DNA from: Piscicola geometra
Taxonomy: Eukaryota; Annelida; Clitellata; Hirudinida; Piscicolidae
Length of the DNA: 64,000 nt
Direction: 5' to 3'
Assembly (NCBI GenBank): GCA_943735955.1
Contig: OX030958.1
Coordinates: 8,619,626-8,683,625 of the forward strand
Shown here: one piece after another, positions 33,401-46,513 of the stretch
Layout of the letters: each line of letters starts with the position of its first letter
Position numbering within the stretch: position 1 is the stretch's first letter
The notes under the pieces: generated by a model
What the model was told of the DNA's origin: nothing
Databases searched by the model: none
Seen by the model: the letters and a program-made list of their open reading frames with translations, nothing else
Position numbers and translations under genes: made by a program

Positions 33401-36400
33401 AAAATGATAATTTGAATTGAAGTATAAATAACAACTGCTTTTTTCGTCTTATCAAGCTTACTTTTCCCAATTACAAGTCAATACATTTAAAATCATATTT
33501 AAGTACTTGAAAATCTCAAATCATGGAAAGCGATATTCGAACAAAAACTTGTATTTCATAATGTTTAAAGAAAAACGAGTATTTCAAGAAGTAAGTAAGT
33601 TGTTTATAGTTTACATTCACAGCGACAGATGTATTCATATCTCTTTTAAAGTAGACAAATTGTTGGAATGGAAAAGTCTAAATGCTTGAAAATAAGAATG
33701 CAGGAGCATATGCGGTGGGTGGTGGCCTCGGAACAATGAAAAAATGGAGGCTGAAAACGAAAATATATTTTCGAAAAAAAGGTTAATAAAATAGCTAATA
33801 AAATATAATTTATCTTAATTTGTTATTTGTACAAATGTGTTTATTATCTCAATCACTACCATCAGCAAAAACCAGAATCATTAACATTCTCTTCTTCCTC
33901 GTCTTCATAGCTTTTGTATTTTCTCACAGCGAATTGCAAAAGCAAACACATGATTTCTTAGTTATACTTGTATGTCGGAAAAAATCTTTAATTGAGTCTG
34001 TGTATTTGCCCGAGCACATCACACTACGAATTCCTAAAATTCATTTTTTCCCAAAATTAAATTTGTTTTATTTGCTCGCTTGTTTCGAAGTTTTTAATGC
34101 CTTAAGCAATTGTAAGCTAATTTATTGTGAAAATGAGTTTTAAAAAGCGTTGCAGAGTCAGCGTTCAATTCTCTGACCCCTTGACCACGACCAGCGCTCT
34201 TTCCCGAGCATTTCAACAGCTACCTTGTATAATAGCCAGCATGTTTGCTTTTGTTGTGGACGCTTGCCTGCATCTATTTATGCTCAAGTACAGAGACTTG
34301 GTGTGTAAGTGTGTGTGCTTGTGAGTCGTTGTATGTGTGCTTGTGTGTCTTTTTGTGTGTCTTGGTGGATCTCCTCTTCTTTTTGATACATACATCAAAG
34401 AGGGCTAACGTGTGCATTGTTTATTTCTGTGCTGTCGGATTTGAGAAGTTGAAACACTTGAGCGCCACAAATTACCCTTCATAAACTCGAGCAATTACTC
34501 GCCAGAGACATTCATCAGGCTAGTAGCCCGTAAAGCTTCCACACTACATCATTGCAGGAACAAATGCCAAGAGCACGTGTGCTGCTGAGTGGAAGGTAAC
34601 TCAGATGGCTGGCTAACACGCGTCTACATACTACGAAACTATTAAATACTTTAAATACTTTTAATAATTGGTTGAAATTAAAACGATTTAATTAATTTGA
34701 AAATTTTAAAAAATTGATTTAAATGAAAACGATATAATTAATTTGGAGTACAGAATTTGATCAAAAGTATCATTGAAAGATGACTTGCATGCGCGGCAGA
34801 GTGATGCTGGTGATTATGAGATAAGTGTGTTGAGGCGATAACATTTTATCTTCAAAAAGATGAAATACATATCGGAAAAAAATCGAATGTCGTTTTTAAA
34901 AAGCTTTTAAACTTAAAAAAAACTCAAAGGAAATAAAAGTCGAAAGCAATCCTTCAATTTATTTTTCAGTCCAAAAAATCTTTAAAGGAAAAGTTTATGA
35001 AAATCGAGCCTCCTCTTTTGAATCGTAACTCTGGCACGGTGCAGCGCACTCGATCACTCTGTAGCACTTCTCAACACCTTCCAAACTCCACTGCAAGTCA
35101 ATCACTATTTGTTTGTCTTATCTGCACCTATCAACTTTATTCCTTTCATCCATTTCCAAGTCTTTGTTCCATCCATGCTCCATCATGAGTACATTCCACT
35201 TTTTATTCTAGAAATAGTTCATTCAAATGTTTCCTCGCTTATTCCATTTGCTCCGCACCCATTCAACTTCTTCTCTTTCCTCTTTTCACTGACATTATTT
35301 CATCTCTCTGTCGGCCTTTGATCAACCGTCTCAATCAGCCTGCCTTATAAACAGTCACGTCCCTCCACCCCATACACCGTCTCCACGCGATCGCTATAAC
35401 TTTCTAGAGCTTCTTTATTAGTTTTTAAATGTTTTTTCCACTTTTAAACAAATATTAAGCTCATTTAAAAAACACTTGGAGTAGTTTTCGGTTTTATAAA
35501 GCACACAAGTTTTGCTTTTTCGAAGGCGATCAATCTTCAGCGAACGGATGCATGCACACTCAAGGGATCAATAAGGCAAACAGTCGTGCGTGATTATAAC
35601 ACGTTTCCTTTTTAACCGCTCGATCGAAAAGCACCCTAGACTATAATGGAAGTAATGCCAATTTAATACTCAAATTGAATTCGAAGGAACTTCATAATTC
35701 ATTCGTCATAAGAACGCTTAACGCACAGTGGAGCACGTCGGGAGTGATAGTATTACACAGAAAAAGAGGGGTGGTTCGATGCTCGGGAGGTGATTTACGA
35801 TTCTAATCCGTGACTGCGTTCCAGGGTTGAGACAGCGGTGGCTTTGAGTTCGATAAACTCGATAAACCTTGAACGTAACTTATATGGGTCAATCTAATGT
35901 TCTTTCTTGTCTCACCTCCATTCGTCTGCACTCTTTCATTCAAATCTACATCGAACGCTTTAACATTCTCGTTTCTTGGAAGGAACACAATCAAGGTGCA
36001 ATCATAAATCTCACTTATTCACTTTACGATTAATTAAAACAAGTAAACTAAATTTCATTGAAAAAGATGCACGTATAAATCTACAATTAAAGTTAAACAC
36101 GGCAGAAAAACAAAAATTCGTTTAAAAAAAATTAAGTTAACATAAAAGTATAAAAAAACTTAGAAAAAGAAAATTTCGAAATATGTTTCTGTGATAAAAG
36201 TTACAAGCTTCTGTTTATGCTAGAAAGATTGTATCAGTGTTTAGGTTAACAGATTAGAAAGTTTTGCAACATTTGAAATTACTTTAAAAAAGTGTGAATA
36301 AAATTTTTCTTAAAAAGACGATAAAGAAAGAGGCCTTGAGTAAAAGACAAGAACTTCCCTCTACAATGTAACGCCTTCGTAACGCAATTAAAAAGCAGTA

Positions 36401-38234
36401 AATAGCAGGAGAACAATTGCCCCTTGGTGCTGCAGAGATTTAAGGATGGAAGAGCGAACTGAAAGAGTTGAAATATTGAGAAAACAGTTCGAAGTGATGA
36501 AAACTAATAAAATGTACGTAAGAATGGAGTTGTAAGAAATGAAAAATTGAGGAAGGAAATAAGTGATAAACACATCTTAAATAGGTGAGTGAATAAAAGT
36601 AATTTCATTAAAAAAACTGAAGGTGGGTGAATGATTTTCAAATGAAAAAGCCACTAAAATCTTTTGTTGTTAAAGCTCATAGTTTTCAACGTACTTTTAT
36701 ATTTGCAATCAATGAAGCTCAAAGACGTTGAGTAGGCGTGGATGGCTGTGAAGAGGCAACTAGGGAGTCCTTCATTGCAGTTTAATGTTGGCTCTCTAGA
36801 TTTATGCGTGTGCCTGGAAAACAGGGCGGTTATTTACAGACGTGGAGAGGCATGGGAGATTGCCTAGATTTATGGGGGTCCGAGGAGGTACACAGCATGT
36901 GGTGGACTGCAGGAATGTAGGTGTCTGAGAATGTTGCCAATGTGAGTCAGTAGAATGTGTTTCGGATTGATTGTGAAGATGCAAAAAGTTTGTTTTGCAA
37001 GCAATCTTGAGTTGTTTAATAGTTCTTAGACATTTAATGACTGAAATTTTGGTACATTGATGATTCTATTGATAGTCACAGCGGAATTGACCGAAAAAAT
37101 TGATGGATGGATAATAAACAGACTGACAAATTGGTGTGAGAGGAACAAAAGAGAATGTAAACAGTCCGTAAACTCAACGTTCGCCCAGTCATAAAGCATC
37201 CTCGAGTCTCTTATCACTCCACGGCCTTTGAAGCGCTTTTAAGAAGGCATTTGAAACTTAAATCAGTTTAAATGATGTTCGTTTGAATCTATTAAGAGTT
37301 TTACAATGAAGAAAGATGAAAAGGGATTAAATATGATCGAGCAGATTATGTTGTGTGTATGTGGAATGGTGATTGGTCGTATATCGTGGCATGATTACGG
37401 CTCAATGGTGCTGCAACATCGATCATGCAATTGCTGTCATCATTTTCGTGCCGTTTATACCGGTCAGGGCATCAATAACCTTCGAATGTTGTTTTTGGGA
37501 TGGTCCTTTAGTTGTTAGAGATTCCAAGGGAAACTGGTTTGCAGATAAGTTTACATTTTTTATAAATTTTACATTTCTAAACTGCAGTGATAGGATAAGT
37601 GGAAAAAACGCAATAACCAAAATATAAAAATAGTAATGCGAAAAAAATTAGAGATGAAAACTTTATACGATAAAAATATGAAGATAATGTCACAAAACGA
37701 TGATGTACTACACAAATATTGCTTCTCTCAATTGACAGGCCTTCTTTATCACATCTTTATGTGTTTTTTCTTCCTTACCGCATCGACTTATCAAGGGGCA
37801 TAAACTGTATGCTAGAACGATGCAATAGACTCCATAGACATTTCAGAGGCTTTATTAGACCTTCGTACATCGCTCGAGAATTTTTATAGCACTGAGGAGT
37901 TATGAAGACGTGACGTGATAAATAGGTGTTCTAATCCGAGAGAGAAGAACGTTTTAGTGCCCTTGTAAGTCAATCATCAATGGTGCATGATAGGGTTCAG
38001 ACAGTGATGCTTTCCTGAGATTTGCATGCGTTCTTGTGGACTCCCTGAGGTAAATGCTATGGTTTGTGCAACCCTCTGTTAACTAAAAACTACCAAAGAG
38101 TCTTATGGAGAAGCTACTCTGATTTGTATAATTTATTAATGATAACAATAAATAATAAAAATTCAAATTGAAAAACGATTAGGAAAGAAACATTTCTTAG
38201 AGAATTTAGCTCAAATGATTGACATTCTTCAGGA
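30483..38234. other. 7.7 kb gene-free stretch upstream of the FGF-like gene
   Basis: AT-rich DNA with only short chance frames. I found no exon that matches a known family, no tRNA gene and no transposon with readable ends. A short (GAA)n tract lies at 31864-31901. Given the neighbouring FGF ligand, this is where distal regulatory elements would be expected, but none can be named from sequence alone. Confidence 0.5.
31861..31902 (+). repeat. (GAA)n microsatellite
   Basis: About 13 AAG/GAA units in an intergenic region. Confidence 0.95.
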
Positions 38235-38647
38235 GTGCTCTCTACTCTCCAATGCTCTTCAAACCGAATTTTAAAATCATTCACTCATTTTATTTTTTTA
38301 CTCTTTATTTTCGTTCTTTTCATAGAATTTTTTTATTATACATTTTACACTATTTCAATTGACCAATCATCATCCACCTTTACTCCTTCACCAATCACTC
38401 TTCCATCACTACAGGTTTCTGTAGTTATAATGTTGCAGATCGTTTCTCCGCACGCCCTTCCCATGGACGAGAGGTTACTGCTCGACATCCAGCTCCACCA
38501 CCATCATTATCATCACCCCCTTCCTCACCATCGTCATCAACACCAGCACTACTATCATCACCACCATTATAACTTTCTTGTCAACCAAAGCGACCTCAGT
38601 AATTCAGGTAATGATATTCAAGCTTCAAATGTACCCAAGACATCATT

Positions 38648-38717
<70 letters not shown>

Positions 38718-41700
38718 AGAACAGTCAAGCTATCATCATCTTCATCATCATCATCATCTTCAAGAGCATTCAAGTCATCATCATTGAAACCAATCTTAGC
38801 AACATTTCAAAACTTTTCTCCGAAGTCACCATCACCATCAGCTCTTTGCTTTCAAACAACATTGCTTCCATTATCATCAATACCACAGCTATCATCATCA
38901 TCATCATCATCATCAACAACAACAACAACATCATCATCATCACCATCATTATCATCATTACCACGGCTATCAACATCAATATCGCCAATATCTTCATCAT
39001 CTTCATTGACATCATCTTCTCCACTTCACTCATCTTCTCCACTTCACTCATCTTCTGTACACCAACAAAGTTTTCGAATAGAGCAGCAAAGCAATCGAAC
39101 GAACGAAAAGCCTCAAACGCAAAAGTATTACTTCATGCATTCAGACGCAGAAAGGCGAACAAAAAAGTTTCAACGTGGAGAAACAAAAATTAATCAAAAT
39201 AGTAAAAATCACAAAGAAATATTATCACAGCCATCTCAAGAACGTCATCATCATCACCAACTTCTTCTTCCTTCTCGTCATCATCATCATCATCGTCATC
39301 ATCATCTTCAAAGAAATTACTTTTCAAACCGCACACTTCAAAAACCTGCCAACTCATCACCTACCGAATCATCTCTACATCCTCTCTCCAGCAGCGATGC
39401 AACATTCAATGTAAAGAGCCATCAAGACGAAACAATGAAGAACTGGTCACGACATATTGATGAATATGCAGCCCAGTTGCTAAGACTTCAAGGACAGACC
39501 AAAGATGCAAATAGGAAAGAAACAATCAAAAGTCTAATTTCTTTTCAGGAAAATTCAGAAAATGCTCATAAAAACAAAACTGCACAATCACATATAAAAA
39601 CTTCAAAAAATTCGTATTTAACAGAGTCTAAAAAACATGAGGTTGATAAGAGAAAAAAAATATCCATTAGCAAACGACGGAGATTTATGAAACGGAGAAA
39701 AAAAGAAAATAAAAAACACATTATTCGAAAAAACAGAGCTCATTCAAAAAGTAACAAACACCACAACTCTCCCAGCCATCTCAACTTTAGTTACCTCAAT
39801 CGCTTCAACAATAACCACCACACCAGCCATCATTCTAATCACCACTCTAACCCCCAAACTAAACACCACACTAACCATCAAAGCAACCAACACCCAAACC
39901 ACCATCCCACCAACCACGTTTACAAACACGAAACATTCAGACACCACTCGGCGCATCACAGCAGACGACAGGAACAATTAAAAAATCGACACCACAAGAA
40001 CCTTCATGCTACAAACAACAACAACAACAACATCAACAACATCTCACCCAACAAAAAACTCTCTGGCAATAATCGCGAAAGTTTTCCAAACAAAAAGAAA
40101 ACCCGCGAGCACAACAAACACACTAAGCACCACCGCAGCAACCAGCATCACCACAGCAACCAGCATCACCACAGCAACCAACATCACCACAGCAACCAGC
40201 AGCACCACAGTTCCCATGGCAACCAACAACTAAGTCGAAACGTCTTGCTCTACAACAGCTGCTCGAGTGGATTTGTGTGGCTTGGCCGAAAAGTACTAGC
40301 TAACGGCCATAAGAACAACCCGCTTGGTGAGTCCACCACACAAAGAAGCATACATGCTTAGTTCATTTATTTATTTGTATTTCTGTAATTTCCAGAAATA
40401 TTTTTTCTGATGGGCGTACTTGAGTTTCTGCAAAAATAATCTGTTAGCGTGTAGGCAAGAGTACAAGATAAGCTTTGAAGAGCGCCGCATATGAAATTAT
40501 TCATCCAAAGTTTTTCAAAAAATATTAAATATGATCTTGTATATTTTTGAAAATTAACCTTTTTAATTAAAGGTAAAAAGAATTGAAATTTTGAAAATTC
40601 GGCATCCTTCTATGTGTTTACTTCTCAGTTCAAATATCTCATGCATCACTCACTGCCATTCACTCCACCTGCATGCATGCAATCCTTCATCACTCTTCCA
40701 GGTCTATTTACTATTCATAAATCTATCCAGACACCTTGCAAGAAGATCTTTTTCTTTCTTCTTCTTGGAATGCTCCATGCACTCATCATCCAGCTTTTAT
40801 CTTATTTAAAGTGCTCTTTCTTGACCACCCATAAGCCATTAGCGAGTTTATTCATCACTCAATTAAAATGAACCTCCATTATCTCAGTTTTAAAATACGT
40901 GATTATGACATCTTACTAAGCACTCAGTCATCATTAACTGCTTTCAGCCGTCAAGATGCTGTAGAAAGTAACACTAGCAAGTTCGATTAATCCATACTTT
41001 GGCAATAAAACAATTAGCATTCACCAGTTATCAATAATCCATCCATCACAATCGCTCATTCTTATTTGAAACATCATTCAATCACTGAAGAGTTAATGCT
41101 GACGTCTCTAAACACTCACCTACCCACCCATTCAACCGCTCACACACCCTTTCCCTTTCCACTCACCCACTCAACCAGTCACACACTCTTCATTCCTCCC
41201 TTCCTCCAGCCCACCTGGTGATCACAACAGTTTCATCCTCTTCCAGCAAACCATCCTTCACCATCCACTCTCCCAACATCCAGCCACACAAGTACCTCTG
41301 CTTCAACTCTCAGGGAATAGTCGTTGTCAAGGTTATTGTTTCATATTTAAACACAACATAATTAAATATAATAACTAATTTATTCTCTCGCAGCTGAATC
41401 TTCCACCAATCATTTAATTTCCTAATGAATTCAATTTCATGCGAGCGCTTCTTACTCATCGCATGCATTACCTCTTCCCCCGCCAACTCAAGGCCTTCGA
41501 GATAAGCTTAATTAGGCTGATAGCACTTTTTAGCCTTTAAAAATATATCCACCAATTAAAGTATAAAAGTTGAGTTTTTCAAACATTCAAGTTGCAAAAA
41601 ATTAATCACGCACCATTCTCATTACTGAGCCTTATTCGAGAAGACATAAAGACGAAACTGAAAATGTAGATGAGACTTTGCTAAGGCTTGGATTTTTGAC

Positions 41701-44700
41701 TTATACCTTTGAACGGAGCTCACCAAGCACCCACCAGGCCTTCACTTACCCTACCTCAAAGATTGATTCAACTAGACTCACAAAGCTACAGTTATACTTG
41801 TCTGTAGCGTAACAGGCAATTTATGAACATTTAAAAGTCTTTGCATTCGATTCTATTCCGAGAAAGTTCTTGATTAAATTTATACGCTTACTCACTCAAT
41901 GAGATATGCATAATATGAATTGCATATCGCCTTTAGAAGGGAATATCGAATACGTGCTGCAGCGAAAGAATGCATGCATGAGATGGCAGTGTTTCGAGAA
42001 AGGACGGGAATCGTCCGCATTTAATTCTCGGAGCTGGAGCAGCGTTGTGCAGCCTTGTCATTTAAAAGGCCGTATTTGTTTTGATTTTGATTTTTTTAAT
42101 GTTAAACAGATGAAATACTCTCATTATTTCATTTTCTTTTTCATTGAAAATATTTTTTGTGATCACTTTTTTAATGAAAATACATTATACATTTTTCTGC
42201 AACGAAAAAAACCACCACGTTCTTATGAGAGCCTTTTCTATTGTTTTTCTAAAGTATCAAATTTCGTCATTCGTCTTAACGCTCCAGTTACTGTTAAGAC
42301 TGACTGTCCAGTAGACAAGAAAAGTCAAAAAAAATTTCAACGAAAGAATAACAGAATAAAAATGGATTTGAGTGACTGAGGATTGTTTTGACGAGCATTG
42401 TGGCATTGAGAGTTTCAGCGCTGTAATAAGATAGACATCTTTAAGACAACATTCCGAAAAGCACGCTCTTCAGTACGGAAGATGCCGATTTCTTGACTGG
42501 AACAACTACTACCACTACTAATAATGATTATAATCATTCTTGATCTCATGCTACTATCTTGATATATAAGTACTAACACGAGTATACTTTATCAAACATT
42601 TACTTCAACCAAGTATTTGTGGCTAATTCAAAATTACTTTTTCAATGGCTAAAATTGAGCATATTATTACCGAAGAGTCAAAGCTTTTTTTCAAAATAGG
42701 AAAAACTTTTATTTTAGAAATCTATAAAAATACTTTTGAAAAATATAATTTTATTAAATTAAAAATATGCATCGAAGTTGGCTGAAATAAGCTATCAAAA
42801 AAGAACGTTTATGAATGTCAGACACAATTCCCGTCACACAAAATATCTCCACTGAAATGTGCATTAGGCGTTTAGTTTCAAATACTCCTATGCGATTGAT
42901 TGCAAAAGTTGAATCGCTAAAGTGCTCTTTCGATATGGAACCATTAGCAATGCATGTATCAGATAGGTCTGTTCTCGAAACCGCTAACGGTTTAATCTCG
43001 CTGCTATTATACCAATATCTGCTAGGCGTGCTTTGGATGAATCATTCGATTTACAACTTTTAAAAGTTTTTTTAAATTTATAAGTGTTTATAATTTGATT
43101 AAAAGCATATTCATACGATCTCATTTAGACTATATAAATCGTTATCTTCCTTTTCATTATGCGGGCTTTAGCTCTTCAGAAAGAGATATTTATTGATGAC
43201 TTATAAATCATTAGCCTCAGTTACTATCGATTCAATAAATTAGACTGAAATGAAGGCTACAATGAAGAATCTACCACGTAATTAAATGTTTGGTTCGCAT
43301 ATAAATAAAGAACAAATATAAAATGTGTTTAGTCTGAGTGTCATTTTCAGACTGCCTTCTTAGACAGCTATATTGTACATTTCGATAATTTGTGACCAAT
43401 TTTGAGTTAAATAAATTCTAGATTAAAATGAAATATCTTGAAAATAACTCTCTTCATCTATCGAGTACTTTTTTCTGATTAATTATGATTTCTGAAGTAG
43501 TGGCACGGCGAGTGAGGTATTTGAAGAATCGACGAGCAATGTCATGAAGAGACGTCATGATTAACGACAAGCAAACACCTTTAAATCACATTCCTTCAGC
43601 CTCAAAGCTTCAAAATTCATTGTAAATTCTTGGAAGCTTTTTGTTGAAAGTTTCAAAACATACCAAGTGATTAATGCTGATTAATTATTCAACTTTTCTG
43701 CACGTCATAACACATCAGGGCTTAACCTTGTTATCCTTTGATGCTATGGATTTATCTCATACTTTTGAAAACCTTAAATCCCAAACGAATTGGTAACTTG
43801 ATGATTATCTTTTTTTAAATGACTAAGAATAAAATAATCCATATTTTCAAATCCCAAAATGGTTTCAAAAATTATGATATAGTTTTTAATTCACCAAACT
43901 ATTAATAACAGTTAAGGTTATTAATAAAATCTTAAATGTTGTCGAATGAACGCCCAACGTTAGAATATTTAAGATTATGGCTGACCGTAAATCAGTAAAA
44001 TTTGATCTTTTTCAACATTTATCGGTATTTCATTTGGTCCAAAATACTTTTTATAAGAAACTGAATAGAATAAAAAATAAAATATGTCTTTATAACATAG
44101 AAAATTTTAAAATAAAATTGTCTACACGCATTAACTCACGAAAATTGTGAAAAAAAGATTTTAAATATTACATGCGATGCAATAACTGACTGACAACGTT
44201 GAAGTTAAAAATAAAACCTATGAAATACACTTAGCCTTCAGGCACCATCCTTATAAGACTGATTAAGCAGTGTTGTGACAGCAACCCTCATTGCCATTCA
44301 AGTTGGCCTCGTTGCCCCTGATGCATTCAAACTTAAACACACATTTTTATTGAAATTTTCTTATTAATAATTAATATATGTTTTTTGTTTTTATGAATCT
44401 TGGTTTTAAATATATATTTTTAACAATTATGTTTTTTGCATATCATATTATTAATTAAAACAGACTTTTCCGCTTGTCAGGGAAACAACTACTGCTCTGT
44501 CTCCAGGCAACAGTTGATGTCATATTTATCAATTAGCAGGGGGGTTTGAATGCATGTGAACTAGGGTTATCCTACAATATGAGTTTCTATGTAAAAGTAG
44601 TCGAATGAACCTTTTCTAGGTTTAAAAAAAATGTTTTGAAAAATAAAACTGAATTGTGCTTTATGGGTTTTTAATCGTTGTTTTATTTTTCAAAATTTTC

Positions 44701-46513
44701 GTCTTTAAAAATGATACTGAAATCAAGTATCGCATTTTTACGATATATTTTATGGAAAAGGTTTTAGTCAAGAAAAAGCAGAAAAGTATTAATTTGTAGG
44801 ACTAGGAACGTGGTAAACTTTTATAAAACCTCAAAATTTCATAACCCTAATGTGTTCGCTCTAATCACTATCAAGTCACCATTACCCTGAATCTCACGCC
44901 TATTTCTCGACCTCTTCATTATCGTTATATCTATGCCTTTCTATCTCTCTACCTGTCTATCTTTTGATCTTTCTATATGTTAATCCCTCTGTCTATCTTT
45001 CTATATGTCTGTCTCTCTATCTGTCTAATAAATTAATTCTGATAAAGTTACAAACTGGAACATTCTGCATCAGATTCATTGATACTTTCATGATTTTAAC
45101 AACTCTAATTTTAGAGAGCAAATATTTGGACTAGCAAAAGCCACAATTGAACGGCAAATTTTATTCATCTGTCGGTCAGTAGACCCGTAAAAGGTGAAAA
45201 GTTTTTCGTCATGAATCTTATAAAAATATCGTTAAATCATTTGGATAAAAAGCACGCCTATGTTTTATTTGACGTCTAGAAGACTTTTATTGCAGCAATC
45301 AAATCAAAACTATGTAATAGCAAAGCTTAATTTATAGCGATTTTTGCTCGTGTCTAAGATTTTGTTAATAATCAGTTTTCTATGTTATAAATTATGTAGT
45401 AAAATTTATTTGAAATCTGTGGTAAAAGAGCTTCCGCTGCCATGTGCCAAACTCTTTTTACAAGCTTAGCTGTACATATTTTTCGTTTTTTAAATCATAT
45501 GCATAATTTTATTTAAATTACAGAGTAAAAAGTTTGGAAACTTTCAAAAACTCAGTTTTCATTTTTATATAAAAATATGTTATCGATCAAGTTAAAGAGT
45601 TTAAATTTAATAAATAAAAGGCTTGCATAGATTGGTCGTTGCAAGAGAAGATGATTGCATCGCTTCTGAATCAATTAAATCTTTGGGCTAATTTCATAAC
45701 TTTTGAATAAAAAAAATATTTAATTAGACTGGCCCTACTGCCTTTAATTTCTTCATCTAAAATGAACACTAAGTAATCAATCCTGAAAGCTTAACTTTCA
45801 TTTAAATATTTCATGTTTTTCAACACCAGCCTCATGACCGCTTATGAAAATAAATAGTTCGAAATTAAAATTTGGCAGCATCAATTGAGCGTAAGACAAA
45901 TGAATTGATTTATTATTCCTTGTTGGAGACGATAATGAATGAATAAAGTACCACATAAACGCCCATACACTTCATTATAAATTCAACTTTTGACTTATTT
46001 TTCGTCGATCAGCATCTATCTATTACCTTCAACCTCACTTCCGGCTTACAATAGATGTGCCTGAATTTATGTTATCTATGAATAGTACACTATTATACTT
46101 TAATGTTAACTTTTTTAAAAGAATAAACGAAAAAATAAACTACTTAACCCTAACTTTAACTTTAAAACTGCCAATAGTTTAGACTACAATTAAAAGCGAT
46201 AATAGCAGATAATATCCACATACCCACATGTTCATTCTATGCCCTGTCAACCCATCAGCGTAACGGCGACAGTCCATACTGCCATTTCGAGGAACACCAC
46301 CCTGGCAACTTCCACGTCGAAATCTCCTCGGTCATCCACCCAAAGTGGGTGCTCTCATTCCGCAGAGACGGCAAGAGTTTGCCCTGGAACAGTCCAAGGC
46401 ACCGATGCAGACAGTTCTTGAAATCCTATCTACCCCAATTACCCCACCCCTCTCTTCCGCACACTTCCCAAGCGCAAACATCGCCCTTCAGTCATGAACC
46501 CGTCCCTTCTTAA
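38235..46513 (+). CDS. FGF8/17/18-like fibroblast growth factor with very long low-complexity N-terminal region
   Basis: Secreted ligand of the FGF family. Exons 38235-40326, 41210-41331 and 46259-46513 join in phase to give up to 822 aa. The beta-trefoil core starts near residue 670: LLYNS..VWLGRKVLANG, then LAHLVITTV, HKYLCFNSQGIVVV, CHFEE and HPKWVLSFRRDGKSLPW. These align in order with FGF8/17/18 (LGRRISANG, YAQLLVET, YLCMNRKGKLV, CVFIE, WYVGFTKKGRPRKG). The first exon encodes a hydrophobic stretch at residues about 16-40 that could be a signal sequence, then His-rich, poly-Ser (TCA repeat), Lys/Arg-rich (KRRRFMKRRKK) and HHHSNQ repeats, with no stop over about 700 codons. The start codon is uncertain (other in-frame ATGs at 38430 and 38463), and whether the long region is kept in the mature ligand is unknown. 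The subfamily call is inference from core motifs. Confidence 0.8.
38641..38770 (+). repeat. (TCA)n repeat inside the FGF-like coding exon
   Basis: TCATCA repeats encode about 40 serines in two blocks in the coding frame. Further (TCA)/(ACA) blocks follow at 38886-39050. Confidence 0.95.
41332..46258 (+). other. 4.9 kb last intron of the FGF-like gene
   Basis: AT-rich sequence between the phase-0 donor at 41331 and the acceptor at 46258. It contains a CTAT/CTGT-rich pyrimidine run at 44930-45030. I recognise no coding exon, RNA gene or transposon in it. Confidence 0.6.

Noticed and set aside
33820..34143. 107-codon frame with hydrophobic segments
   Set aside because: AT-rich chance frame; no start context, homology or linked exons seen.
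38578..39051. His-rich, Ile-rich or Met-rich frames within the FGF exon
   Set aside because: Alternative frames of the (TCA)n repeat; only the Ser frame connects to the FGF core.
41906..42379. 157-codon frame in the FGF intron
   Set aside because: AT-rich composition, no recognisable motif and no partner exon; consistent with chance in intron sequence.
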